Below, one piece after another: positions 44,065 to 52,567 of a stretch of 64,000 bases of DNA (positions are counted from its first letter, which is position 1; each line of letters begins with the position of its first letter). The notes below the pieces were generated by a model. That model ran no database searches. It saw only the letters and a list, made by a program, of their open reading frames with translations, and had not been told where the DNA came from. Source of the stretch: CALCHA01 sp035548175 (lineage in GTDB: Bacteria; Planctomycetota; Phycisphaerae; WQYP01); contig DASZTO010000082.1 in the NCBI GenBank assembly GCA_035548175.1, forward strand, positions 1-64,000, read 5' to 3'. A program made the position numbers and the translations under genes.

Positions 44065-45558
44065 ATGACCACCCTGTCTTCTGCGCCCGCGCAGTCCCAG
44101 GCTTCCAAGCCCCCCGTCGACATCCGCCAAACCAAAATGCTCATCAACGGCGTCTGGCAAAACGCCACCTCCGGCAAAACCTTCGAAACCCTCAACCCCG
44201 CCACCGGCGACGTCATCGCCAAAGTTGCCGAAGGCGACAAGGCCGACGTCGATAAGGCCGTCGCCGCCGCCCGCCACGCCTTCGACAAAGGCCCCTGGAA
44301 AAAAATGAACGCCCGTGAGCGCGGCAAAATCCTCTTCCGCCTCGCCGACCTCGTCGAAAAAAATCTCGAAGAACTCGCCAAGCTCGAATCCCTCGACAAC
44401 GGAAAACCCCTCAACGACGCCCGCGCCGCAGACCTCCCACTCGCCATCGACTGCTACCGCTACTACGCCGGCTGGGCCGACAAGATCGAGGGCAAAACCA
44501 TCCCCATCAACGGCAACTTCTTCTGCTACACCCGCCACGAGCCCGTCGGCGTCGTCGGCCAGATCATCCCCTGGAACTTCCCCATCCTCATGCAGGCCTG
44601 GAAGCTCGGCCCCGCTCTCGCCACCGGCTGCTCCATCGTCCTCAAGCCCGCCGAGCAAACCCCGCTCACCGCCCTGCGCGTCGGCGAGCTCGCCATGGAA
44701 GCCGGCCTGCCCGAAGGCGTCCTCAACATCATCCCCGGCTACGGCGAAACCGCCGGCGCCGCCATCGCCGAACATTACGATGTCGACAAGGTCGCCTTCA
44801 CCGGCTCCACCGAGGTCGGCAAGCTCATCATGCAGGCCGCCGCTAAATCCAACCTCAAACGCGTCACCCTCGAGCTCGGCGGCAAATCCCCCAACATCGT
44901 CTTCGCCGATTCCGACCTCGATGCCGCCGTCGAAGGCGCCTTCTTCGCACTCTTCTTCAACCAGGGCCAGTGCTGCTGCGCCGGCTCCCGTCTCTTCGTC
45001 GAACAGAAAATCCACGACCAGTTCGTCGAAAAGCTCCACGCACGCACCAGGAAACAACGCGTCGGCGATCCCTTCAGCCCCGACACCACCCAGGGCCCGC
45101 AGGTCTCCCAGGAACAGTTCGACCGCGTCATGTCCTACATCGAGTCCGGCAAAGAGCAGGGCGCCAAGCTCCTCCACGGCGGCAACCGCGTCGGCGACAA
45201 GGGCTACTTCATCGAGCCCACCATCTTCACCGACGTCCAGGACTCCCACAAAATCGCCCAGGAAGAAATCTTCGGCCCCGTCCTCTCCGTCATCTCCTTC
45301 AAGGATGTCGAGGAAGTCATCGAGCGCGGCAACAAAAATATGTACGGCCTCGCCGCCGCCGTCTGGACGCGCGACATCAAAAAAGCCCACCGCCTCGCCG
45401 CCGAACTCAAGGCCGGCACCGTCTGGATCAACTGCTACGACGTCTTCGACGCCGCCGCCCCCTTCGGCGGCTTCAAAATGTCCGGCATCGGCCGCGAACT
45501 CGGCGAATACGCCCTCCGCAACTACACCGAAATCAAAACCGTCACCGTCGCCCTGTAA
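44065..45558 (+). CDS. NAD(P)-dependent aldehyde dehydrogenase
   Basis: 497 residues with a strong AAGGAGGT before ATG 44065. It oxidises aldehydes to acids. Motifs: IIPWNFPILMQAWKLGPAL, FTGSTEVGKLIM (nucleotide binding), LELGGKSPNIVFADSD (catalytic Glu), NQGQCCCAGSRLFVE (nucleophile Cys in a CCC run) and EEIFGPVLSVI. It is closest in pattern to ALDH1/2-type broad-range or betaine/phenylacetaldehyde enzymes (GKTIPINGNFFCYTRHEPVGVVGQI). The substrate is not determined. Confidence 0.95.
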   Translation: MTTLSSAPAQSQASKPPVDIRQTKMLINGVWQNATSGKTFETLNPATGDVIAKVAEGDKADVDKAVAAARHAFDKGPWKKMNARERGKILFRLADLVEKNLEELAKLESLDNGKPLNDARAADLPLAIDCYRYYAGWADKIEGKTIPINGNFFCYTRHEPVGVVGQIIPWNFPILMQAWKLGPALATGCSIVLKPAEQTPLTALRVGELAMEAGLPEGVLNIIPGYGETAGAAIAEHYDVDKVAFTGSTEVGKLIMQAAAKSNLKRVTLELGGKSPNIVFADSDLDAAVEGAFFALFFNQGQCCCAGSRLFVEQKIHDQFVEKLHARTRKQRVGDPFSPDTTQGPQVSQEQFDRVMSYIESGKEQGAKLLHGGNRVGDKGYFIEPTIFTDVQDSHKIAQEEIFGPVLSVISFKDVEEVIERGNKNMYGLAAAVWTRDIKKAHRLAAELKAGTVWINCYDVFDAAAPFGGFKMSGIGRELGEYALRNYTEIKTVTVAL

Positions 45559-45561
45559 AAA

Positions 45562-45826
45562 CCGTAAATGGCCACGAAAAACACGAAAGGCACGAAAACC
45601 TAGATTTTGAAATAACCACCCCCCTGATCAACAAAAAGCCCGCGCTGCTCACACAGCGCGGGCTTTTTTTTTGCGCACCAAAACAACCCACTCAAATCAC
45701 ATCCAGCACCTGCACACCCGACCCTCCCTCACCACCAAGCACAACCCATTCGTGCGAATGCGTGCGCATTTGTGGACAATTCCGGTCGTCCCTTCGTGCC
45801 TTTCGCGCCTTTCGTGGCCATTTACC
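45562..45826. repeat. Long inverted repeat of GCCACGAAA-type sequence in a convergent intergenic region
   Basis: The left arm (45562-45599) and the right arm (about 45792-45826, reverse complement) match over about 36 nt with a few mismatches; both contain AAATGGCCACGAAA and GGCACGAA. A third copy of the motif lies at 62530-62568. The arms enclose a terminator and the second dispersed repeat (45760-45782). Confidence 0.75.
45633..45672. terminator. Bidirectional terminator between aldehyde dehydrogenase and lyase genes
   Basis: A perfect 15-bp stem (45633-45647 with 45654-45668, 6-nt loop) has A5 on the left and T9 on the right, so it can terminate both convergent genes. Confidence 0.9.
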
Positions 45827-45835
45827 GTCGTCGCC

Positions 45836-48232
45836 TCACCGCAACGGCGCCTGCGCCGCATCCGGCGCCGCATCCTCGTTCAACTCCAATCGCAGGTAAT
45901 CCCACACCACGCCGCTGTCCAGGTCTCCGCCCGGCACCGTCAGCGTCATGTGGTTCTCGCCCTGCTTCAACTGCGACGCATCGAACGCCTGCGCGTATTG
46001 ATACCACAGCCCGTGATCCGTGTTGTACCGCAACGCATTCGTCGACGCAGTCCGGATCGTCCCCACATCCTTTCCGTTGACGCCCACCGTCAATCCGCCG
46101 CCGCCGTCCGATCCCGCCAACGCCACACGCAGCGTCGCCTGCCCCTTCGGTGCATGATCCATGTTGAAATTGATCGTCCACGTCACCGGTCCGCCCCGGC
46201 CGAACAGATTCCACGGAGTCCCCTTGCTCTCGTTCTGCGGATACTCCTCCAGGCTGAAGGTCTTCACCCACCCGAAGCGCTGGTTCGCCACGTCCTTGGC
46301 ATTTGGATTCGCCCACACCGATTGCTCCGCCAGTTGCCGCGGCACCTCCTCGAAGAACCAATCCTTCGCCGCATCATCCTGCCCAATCGTGAAGTTCACA
46401 TCCCCTTTGTTGAACAACGCCCCATACCGCACCGGCCAGCCCCACAGCCAATAATCCGCCCCATCCCCCTTGAAGAACTCCCGCGACGTCTTGTTGGGAT
46501 ACCCGATCTCCCACACCTGCTTCCCATACCGCAGCGGCTCCCACTTCAACTGCCCCAGATCAATGCTCTTGCCCGGCTCCACCGTGATGTCCGCCTTGGC
46601 AAAATCCCCCAGCACCCCGTCCGCCCACGCATGCAGCGTGTATTTCCCGGGCCGCACATCGGCAATCGTGAACTTCCCATCATCCGTCCCGGTCACCCAG
46701 AACTGATAATGCTTCGCATCATGCTTGTAATCGCGCGCTCCAAATCCCCCGAACCCCCCCCCAAATCCGCCGCGACCGCCAAACCGTCCCCCGCGCCCGC
46801 CTGGCCCCGCCGCCGCTCCGCCAGGACCGCCCCGACCGCCCGGCCCCGCCGGCGCCGCCGTCAGCATCGTCCCATCCGGCAGAATCTCCGGACCCGTCGC
46901 GCCGCGGCCGCCGAACCGCCCGCCTCCGCCGCCCGCACCGCCCGCCGGCGCCGCTTCATCCGGATACGCCAGCCCCACCGTCAACCCCGGCAGCTTCGTC
47001 GTCTTCGCCTGCGCATCATCCAGCACCAACTGCCCCGTCACCGTCCCACGCTGGTCCTTGTGCGGATAATCCACCCCGTTCACCCAGTCATACGGCCACG
47101 CCGCGCGCTCCTTCTTCGCCTGCGCCAGCGCATCGTCAAACAACGCCGTCTGGTTCGCCGTCCACGACGCCGGCACCGTCGGATTCCCCTGCGTCGCCTG
47201 CAATGTCGCCAATTCCTCCGGTGTCGTCGGCTGCGGCTGCGACAGCGAGTTCACGTAAATAAAGATCGGCCCCACCACCTTCGTCCACTCCTCCCCTTCG
47301 TTGATGCTCGCCGACGCCCCCCCACCGTAGTGCGTCCCGCGCCAGTAATCCAGCAGAATCGGATCCGGATCGTCATTGTCGCCCAGATGCACGTCCAGCT
47401 CGCACTTGCTCGCCCCGCCGCTCAAATACTCGATCGTCGGATTGATGAACCACACCCCCACGTGATCCTTCGTGCTCGACCACCCATACGCCGGCGTATC
47501 AAACTGCACCCCCGTGTAGCTGTACTTGTGCTCCACCGAATTCTTGTAATTCCCCTGGTCCATGATCCGCTGCTCTTTCGCGTGCACCACCACCCCCGTC
47601 CCCCAATCCTTCGGCGCACACTCCAGCAGGTTCCGGTCCTTATCCACGCTGATCCAGTTGAAGTCCTGGTTCACACGCATGATGAACCGATCCTCCGGCA
47701 CGTTCAGCCGGCCATATTCCTTCGGATGCGAAAAAATCGCATACACATGCGCCCCGCTCTCCCCACGCGCCAAACACCACCGCACCTCCTCATCCATGTT
47801 CATCGTCCCGCCGCCCGCGCCCCCCGGCGAGCCCGGCGTCAATCCGATCTTTCCGCCGGTGATCCCTTTGATCGACACCTCCGCCCGGTCCCCGTTGTTC
47901 TTGCTCGGATCGATCGTGATCGAATCCGTCAGCCCCCCCACCCTTTCCGCCTGCGAAGGCTCGGTCTCCCACCCGCCCACCGTCCCCTGGTCATGCCCGC
48001 ACAGGTCCTGCCCCTTATAGAACAATTGCAGCGTCCCCCCCGTCTTCTTGCTCACCACCACCTTCACGATCCCATTGTCCAGCGTGAATGTCTGCGCATC
48101 CTGCGTCACCGTCACCGGCGTATTGCCCGCCGGCTTATCCACAACCGGATCCGCCGCCCGCGCCACCGCCGCCGACAGCGCCATCGCAACAATCGCACCA
48201 GACGCCACGCCCACAACACGCATCTTCTTCAT
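45836..48232 (-). CDS. Rhamnogalacturonan lyase (PL4-like), secreted
   Basis: 798 residues. Signal peptide MKKMRVVGVASGAIVAMALSA. The N-terminal beta-supersandwich (VTQDAQTFTLDNGIVKVVVSKKTGGTL, HPKEYGRLNVPEDRFIMRV), middle FnIII-like domain (GQLVLDDAQAKTTKLPGL...FWVTGTDDGKFTIADVRPGKYTLHAWADG) and C-terminal carbohydrate-binding domain (TLRVALAGSDGGGGLTVGVNG, LRLELNEDA) follow the three-domain PL4 plan. It cleaves the rhamnogalacturonan I backbone by beta-elimination. Residues about 425-500 carry a Gly/Arg-rich insert (GGRGGRFGGRGGFGGGFGGF). It likely works with the GH78 rhamnosidase 9 kb away. GGAGG precedes the ATG. Confidence 0.9.
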   Translation of the reverse strand: MKKMRVVGVASGAIVAMALSAAVARAADPVVDKPAGNTPVTVTQDAQTFTLDNGIVKVVVSKKTGGTLQLFYKGQDLCGHDQGTVGGWETEPSQAERVGGLTDSITIDPSKNNGDRAEVSIKGITGGKIGLTPGSPGGAGGGTMNMDEEVRWCLARGESGAHVYAIFSHPKEYGRLNVPEDRFIMRVNQDFNWISVDKDRNLLECAPKDWGTGVVVHAKEQRIMDQGNYKNSVEHKYSYTGVQFDTPAYGWSSTKDHVGVWFINPTIEYLSGGASKCELDVHLGDNDDPDPILLDYWRGTHYGGGASASINEGEEWTKVVGPIFIYVNSLSQPQPTTPEELATLQATQGNPTVPASWTANQTALFDDALAQAKKERAAWPYDWVNGVDYPHKDQRGTVTGQLVLDDAQAKTTKLPGLTVGLAYPDEAAPAGGAGGGGGRFGGRGATGPEILPDGTMLTAAPAGPGGRGGPGGAAAGPGGRGGRFGGRGGFGGGFGGFGARDYKHDAKHYQFWVTGTDDGKFTIADVRPGKYTLHAWADGVLGDFAKADITVEPGKSIDLGQLKWEPLRYGKQVWEIGYPNKTSREFFKGDGADYWLWGWPVRYGALFNKGDVNFTIGQDDAAKDWFFEEVPRQLAEQSVWANPNAKDVANQRFGWVKTFSLEEYPQNESKGTPWNLFGRGGPVTWTINFNMDHAPKGQATLRVALAGSDGGGGLTVGVNGKDVGTIRTASTNALRYNTDHGLWYQYAQAFDASQLKQGENHMTLTVPGGDLDSGVVWDYLRLELNEDAAPDAAQAPLR

Positions 48233-48290
48233 AACAACCTCCGTTTCGCCAAGTGCAACGCGCCTCCCCGCTCATTTATTGCCATCGCGC

Positions 48291-48336
48291 CAATTACCAA
48301 TTACTAATTACCAATTACTCCCCCCACTGCTATACT
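48291..48336 (+). promoter_or_regulatory. CAATTAC heptamers forming the -35 region of the argJ promoter
   Basis: Four heptamers (CAATTAC, CAATTAC, TAATTAC, CAATTAC; 48291-48318). TTACCA at 48308-48313 inside them and TATACT at 48331-48336 are spaced exactly 17 nt, about 25 nt before the argJ ATG. A C6 run sits in the spacer. Confidence 0.55.
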
Positions 48337-48361
48337 CCCCCTCCTTCATTCGGGAGCCCTC

Positions 48362-49582
48362 ATGCCCAACACCACCATCACCGCCGTCAAAGGCATCCGC
48401 ACCGCCGCCCTCCACTGCGGCATCAAACAATCCGGCAAGCCCGACCTCGCGCTCCTCGTCTCCGACGTCCCCGCCGCCGCCGCCGCCGTTTTCACCACCA
48501 ACAAGGTCGTCGGCGCCCCTGTCATCGTCGGCCGCCGCCACATCCAGCACGGCATCCTCCGCGCCTGCATCACCAACTCCGGCTGCGCCAACGTCTGCAC
48601 CGGCCAGCGCGGCATCGACGACGCCCTCGAAATGTGCGCCCTCACCGCCGATGGCCTCGCCCAACTCTCCGGCCACGAGGTCCTCCTCTCCGAAGTACTC
48701 CCCTTCTCCACCGGCGTCATCGGACGCTTCCTCCCCATGGACAAAATCCGCGACGGCATCCCTCAGGCCTTCTCACAACTCGCCAACACACAGCAAGCCG
48801 GCGAAGCCTTCGCCCTCGGTATCCTCACCACCGACCTCGTCCCCAAATCCGCCCACGCCACCCTCTCCCTTGGCGGCAAACGCGTCACCATCGCCGGCCA
48901 CTGCAAAGGCTCCGGCATGATCGCCCCCAATATGGCCACCATGCTCGCCTATGTCGCCACCGACGCCCCCATCCCCCCCGCCGCCCTCCGCAAACTCATC
49001 GCCCCCATCGCCGATCAAACCTTCAACTGCGTCACCGTCGACCAGCACACCTCCACCTCTGACACCTTCGTCCTCCTCGCCACCGGCCTCTCCGGCAGCC
49101 GCAAAATCACCGCCGGCTCCGACCTCGCCAAGTTCTCCAAGGCCCTCCTCGCCGTCTGCGATTCCCTCGCCCAGCAGATCGCGCGCGATGGCGAAGGCGC
49201 CACCAAACTCGTCACCGTCACCGTCACCGGCGCCAAGTCCCCCGCCGACGCCAAACGCGCCGCCGAAGCCATCGCCAATTCCCCCTTGTGCAAAACCGCC
49301 ATCCACGGCGGCGATCCCAACTGGGGCCGCTTCGTCTCCGCCGCCGGCTACTCCGGCGCCGCCATGAACCCCGACAAGGCCTCCTGCAAAGTCGGCCCCA
49401 TCACCGTCTTCAAAAACGGCCAACCCACCAACGCCGACCTCGCCGCCGTCGAAAAAATCATGCACGACAAAGACGTCGCCATCACCGTCCACCTCGGCAC
49501 CCCCGGCAACGCCTCCCACCGCACCTACACCTGCGACCTCTCCCGCGACTACATCACCATCAACGCCGATTACCACACGTAA
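48362..49582 (+). CDS. argJ: Bifunctional glutamate N-acetyltransferase / amino-acid acetyltransferase
   Basis: 406 residues. It recycles the acetyl group in arginine synthesis (ornithine acetyltransferase) and may also make N-acetylglutamate. The self-cleavage site is MIAPNMATMLAY, where Thr becomes the N-terminal nucleophile of the beta chain; NSGCANVCTG forms the oxyanion region; HGGDPNWGRF and the C-terminal YTCDLSRDYITINADYHT are typical. CGGGAG precedes ATG 48362. No other arg gene is adjacent. Confidence 0.96.
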   Translation: MPNTTITAVKGIRTAALHCGIKQSGKPDLALLVSDVPAAAAAVFTTNKVVGAPVIVGRRHIQHGILRACITNSGCANVCTGQRGIDDALEMCALTADGLAQLSGHEVLLSEVLPFSTGVIGRFLPMDKIRDGIPQAFSQLANTQQAGEAFALGILTTDLVPKSAHATLSLGGKRVTIAGHCKGSGMIAPNMATMLAYVATDAPIPPAALRKLIAPIADQTFNCVTVDQHTSTSDTFVLLATGLSGSRKITAGSDLAKFSKALLAVCDSLAQQIARDGEGATKLVTVTVTGAKSPADAKRAAEAIANSPLCKTAIHGGDPNWGRFVSAAGYSGAAMNPDKASCKVGPITVFKNGQPTNADLAAVEKIMHDKDVAITVHLGTPGNASHRTYTCDLSRDYITINADYHT

Positions 49583-49583
49583 C

Positions 49584-49600
49584 GCGGGCTTCCAGCCCGC
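49584..49600 (+). terminator. Short hairpin after argJ
   Basis: GCGGGCT (49584-49590) and AGCCCGC (49594-49600) pair with a 3-nt loop directly after the argJ stop; no T-run follows, so it may be a dispersed palindrome rather than a strong terminator. Confidence 0.45.
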
Positions 49601-49642
49601 ATCACGGCTCCCGAACCCGCACATGCATTGGAGGAAGGTCCC

Positions 49643-49981
49643 ATGTCCATGCCCGTCACCACCACCTTCACCATCGAAGGCTACCGCATCGTCAAATACC
49701 TCGGCGTCGTCCGCGGCCTCATCGTCCGCGCACCCACCATCTCCCAGGGCATCCTCGGCGGCCTCAAATCCATCGTCGGTGGACAGATCGGGGCCTACTC
49801 CCAGATGTGCGAGCAAGCCCGCCAGCAGGCCTATGACCTCCTCGTCGACCACGCCCGCGCCGTCGGCGCCAACGCCATCGTCGGCCTCTGCTACGACGCT
49901 TCCGAAATCAGCGGCAAAACCTCCGGCGCCACCGAAGTCCTCTGCTACGGCACCGCCGTCGTCATCGAACAAATCCAGTAA
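49643..49981 (+). CDS. YbjQ/UPF0145 family protein
   Basis: 112 residues from ATG 49643 (GGAGGAAGG upstream). Core motifs of this small pentameric family: YRIVKYLGVVRGLIVRAPTISQGILGGLKSIVGGQIGAYSQMCEQARQQA and GANAIVGLCYDASEI, ending CYGTAVVIEQI. Biochemical role is unknown; a heavy-metal-binding label is often attached without proof. It lies 60 bp after argJ. Confidence 0.9.
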   Translation: MSMPVTTTFTIEGYRIVKYLGVVRGLIVRAPTISQGILGGLKSIVGGQIGAYSQMCEQARQQAYDLLVDHARAVGANAIVGLCYDASEISGKTSGATEVLCYGTAVVIEQIQ

Positions 49982-49992
49982 CCCCATCCCCC

Positions 49993-50475
49993 TTACGTCC
50001 CGTCAGCGCTCCGCTCCCGCTGCTTCGGCCCCGCCGCAAACGCCCCGTCCGCCGCCGGCAGCTTCTGCCGCGCACGCCACCGCTTGATGAACCAATGCGG
50101 ATCACGCCGGTACTCCTCGATCTCCCAATGATCGATCGTCTCCCCGCATTCCGGGCACCGATGACCGTTCGGCATCCCCGTCAGGTTGTACCCGCAGTGA
50201 ATGCAAAACGGCTCCTTCCGCCGCTGCAACGCACGCCGCGCCGCCGCCGTCCCCGCCGTCACCGGCAACGCCACCGCAATCACTGTCAGCTTCCACCACG
50301 CCAGCATCAATATCGGCACCACCACCATCAGCGCCAGCAGCGGAATCAATGCCACAAAATAAATCACCCGCCACCCCATCAGCCGCACCCGCTCCCCGAT
50401 CCCCGGCAAATACCAGCGAGGCTCCGGCGGCATTCCTCCAGTCACGCCCGTCTCCTTCCTGCGCTCCACTTTCAC
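49993..50475 (-). CDS. Membrane protein with C-x2-CGYNL zinc ribbon
   Basis: 160 residues from GTG 50475, overlapping the ACP stop (GTGA). Two membrane helices (VIYFVALIPLLALMVVVPILML and WKLTVIAVALPVTAGTAAA) are followed by a zinc ribbon CIHCGYNL...RCPECG near residue 90 and an aromatic tail (HWEIEEYRRDPHWFIKRW). The ribbon matches that of the protein at 8437-9855. Coupling to the ACP gene suggests, but does not prove, a link to the acyl-chain cluster. Confidence 0.75.
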   Translation of the reverse strand: MKVERRKETGVTGGMPPEPRWYLPGIGERVRLMGWRVIYFVALIPLLALMVVVPILMLAWWKLTVIAVALPVTAGTAAARRALQRRKEPFCIHCGYNLTGMPNGHRCPECGETIDHWEIEEYRRDPHWFIKRWRARQKLPAADGAFAAGPKQRERSADGT

Positions 50476-50744
50476 CCGCCCCGCTTCCGCTCAATGTACG
50501 CCGCCAGCGTCCCGATATTCCTCAACGCCTCATGCACCTGCGCATCCTCCTCCTCCAGCGACACCGAAAAATGCTTGTCCAGCAGCACCGCTATCTCCAA
50601 TATATCCACCGAATCCAGCCCCAGCGTATCCGTCCCCGCAGGCACGTTCCGCGTGATCGCCGTCTCCGGCGTCATCGGCCCCGTCCGCTGCAACTTCAGC
50701 CCCTTCGACAAAACCTGGATCAACGCTTCTTCGGTGGCGGTCAT
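50472..50744 (-). CDS. Acyl carrier protein
   Basis: 90 residues. The phosphopantetheine attachment site is LGLDSVDILEI near residue 43; the rest (LDKHFSVSLEEEDAQVHEALRNIGTLAAYI) is typical of ACPs dedicated to a specialised pathway rather than the housekeeping AcpP (which has DSLDTVELVM). It is the second gene of a minus-strand set after the acyltransferase; its stop overlaps the next gene. Confidence 0.92.
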   Translation of the reverse strand: MTATEEALIQVLSKGLKLQRTGPMTPETAITRNVPAGTDTLGLDSVDILEIAVLLDKHFSVSLEEEDAQVHEALRNIGTLAAYIERKRGG

Positions 50745-50792
50745 AGGCATCCCTGATCACACAATCGCAAATTCATCGCACTTCGTTCCCCG

Positions 50793-51614
50793 TCACGCCG
50801 CCGCATGCGCCGGCGCCCGACTCCCCGCCTCCGTCGTTTCTTCCACCGCCCGCGCGATCATCCCCTGCGCCTGCCGCCGCATCGTCGCATGCGCCTTCAC
50901 ATCCCCTGGCGCCGCCCGCAGCACCCCCAGCGCCTCGATCGACAGCCGCGGACGAAATACCCACCCCTGGCCCGCCGGCATGCACGCAAACGTACCCCGG
51001 ATCGCCACCGGAACCACCGGCCGCCCCGTCCGCGCCGCCAGCAGAAACGCCCCCTCCCGAAACCGCCCCACACGCCCCGTCCGCGTCCGCGACGATTCCG
51101 GAAACACCAGCAGCGACGAACCATCCGCCAGGCAATCCCGCGCATCCGGCAAAATGTTGAAGTCGTTCACAAACAAATGCCCCGACAACCTCATCAACGC
51201 ACCCAGCAGCGGCACCTTGAACGGCCAGTCCTTCGCCCACACCCGCCCCGCTCCCGCCGGCAGCGGCAGCATCATCAGCAGCAGCACATCCATGCACGAA
51301 CAGTGATTCGCCACAAGAATGCACGGACCCAACGCCGCGAAATCAATCCCCCCAAGCCGCCGCTCCAGCGGATTCCCCGACACCCGGCAATAATGCTCGA
51401 TCATCCGCGGAAACACCGCCCGCACCCACCGCCGCGCCAAACGCCGACGACGATCGAACGTCAGCCCCGCCGCCAGCAGCACCGGCCCCGCAATCGCCAT
51501 GAAGCCAAACAACGCCAGCAACAGCGTCCCGTGAATGTAAATCGTCCGCACCACGTCGCGCGGCCCGGGCCTCAAGCCCCGGTGACCACTCTTGCTCTCA
51601 CCTGACCTGCGCAT
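50793..51614 (-). CDS. PlsC-type lysophospholipid acyltransferase
   Basis: About 273 residues. Two N-terminal hydrophobic stretches, then the catalytic NHCSCMDVL (HX4D) near residue 100, a second block VFVNDFN-like (here GHLFVNDFNILPD), FPESSRTRTGRVGRFREGAF and VVPVAIRGT. It transfers an acyl group, probably from the adjacent ACP, to a glycerol-phosphate-type or other alcohol acceptor. The start is uncertain (ATG 51614 with GAGG close by; longer frame to 51668). Confidence 0.88.
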   Translation of the reverse strand: MRRSGESKSGHRGLRPGPRDVVRTIYIHGTLLLALFGFMAIAGPVLLAAGLTFDRRRRLARRWVRAVFPRMIEHYCRVSGNPLERRLGGIDFAALGPCILVANHCSCMDVLLLMMLPLPAGAGRVWAKDWPFKVPLLGALMRLSGHLFVNDFNILPDARDCLADGSSLLVFPESSRTRTGRVGRFREGAFLLAARTGRPVVPVAIRGTFACMPAGQGWVFRPRLSIEALGVLRAAPGDVKAHATMRRQAQGMIARAVEETTEAGSRAPAHAAA

Positions 51615-51664
51615 GCGCCTCGTGCCGCCGATTTTACCACCACCTCCCGACACCCCCAGGCCGC

Positions 51665-52453
51665 TCACGACCGACCCGATTGTATGGCATCCGCAAGTTC
51701 TTTGCCCGCAAGCTCCTTGTGCAGCAGAGCCTCCACCAGCGGCAACACATGCAGCTTCTTCTCCGCCAGCCCCGCCAGCACCCCAGGCAACGCCTCCGCA
51801 GTCTGCCCTTGCCCCACCCCTTTCTTCCGATGCGGATCCCTCCCATCATGCATCAGCACAATGTCGTGCCCCGCCGACCGCCGCACCAGCCGCGACGCCA
51901 GCTTCTCCGCGGACACCCCCCGCGTGTCATACCCCCGCACGCTCCACCCCACGATCGGCAACCCCGCCTCCTTCACCGCCGCCGCGAGGCTCCGCGTCTT
52001 GAACCCCATCGGGGGCCGAAACAGCAGCGGCGGATGCCCCGTGATGTCCCCCACGATCTTCTGCGTCTCGTTTACCTGCTCCCGCCAATACGCCCGGTTC
52101 CGGTTCACCCCGAAATGCTCGTGATCCAGCGAATGGTTCCCCACCACATGCCCCGCCGCCGCGATCCGCCGCACCACCTCCGGGTGCGCCCGTGCATGCT
52201 GCCCGATCACGAAAAATGTCGCCGGCGCATTGTGCGCTGCAAGAATATCCAGAATCCGCGGCGTCACCTCCGCGTCCGGCCCGTCGTCAAACGTTAACGC
52301 CACCCCGTCCCGCTGCGGTATCCCCCGAATCACCGGCGCCCAGAACTGGCACCGCGGCGAAAACACCGAATACGCCGCCACCGCCGCCGCGGATACCGCT
52401 CCGGCGCTCACCCCGGCTAAAAGCAATGGCAAAATGGCAGTTGTCTCGGGCAT
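51665..52453 (-). CDS. Polysaccharide deacetylase (NodB domain), membrane-anchored
   Basis: 262 residues. One N-terminal helix (LPLLLAGVSAGAVSAAAVAAYSVF), then NodB motifs: TFDDGPD (catalytic Asp pair), NHSLDHEHFG (zinc histidines, H-x3-H), FRPPMGFKT and WSVRGYDT, and IVLMHDG (late His). It deacetylates N- or O-acetyl sugars at the cell surface. ATG 52453 is taken as the start; the much longer open frame to 53422 is antisense to the ketosynthase gene. Confidence 0.9.
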   Translation of the reverse strand: MPETTAILPLLLAGVSAGAVSAAAVAAYSVFSPRCQFWAPVIRGIPQRDGVALTFDDGPDAEVTPRILDILAAHNAPATFFVIGQHARAHPEVVRRIAAAGHVVGNHSLDHEHFGVNRNRAYWREQVNETQKIVGDITGHPPLLFRPPMGFKTRSLAAAVKEAGLPIVGWSVRGYDTRGVSAEKLASRLVRRSAGHDIVLMHDGRDPHRKKGVGQGQTAEALPGVLAGLAEKKLHVLPLVEALLHKELAGKELADAIQSGRS

Positions 52454-52567
52454 CGATTTCGCTTCCAATCCTACTGAAGCCGGTGGCTCCCTTGCAAACC
52501 GCCGCATCCGCGTTTGGCTCCACGCCAAGCCCGCCACCTTATCCGCCTGCCCCGCAAAGAAGAAACC

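Noticed and set aside
45671..48307. An 878-codon + strand frame
   Set aside because: Reverse shadow of the rhamnogalacturonan lyase; Arg/Pro-rich without domains.
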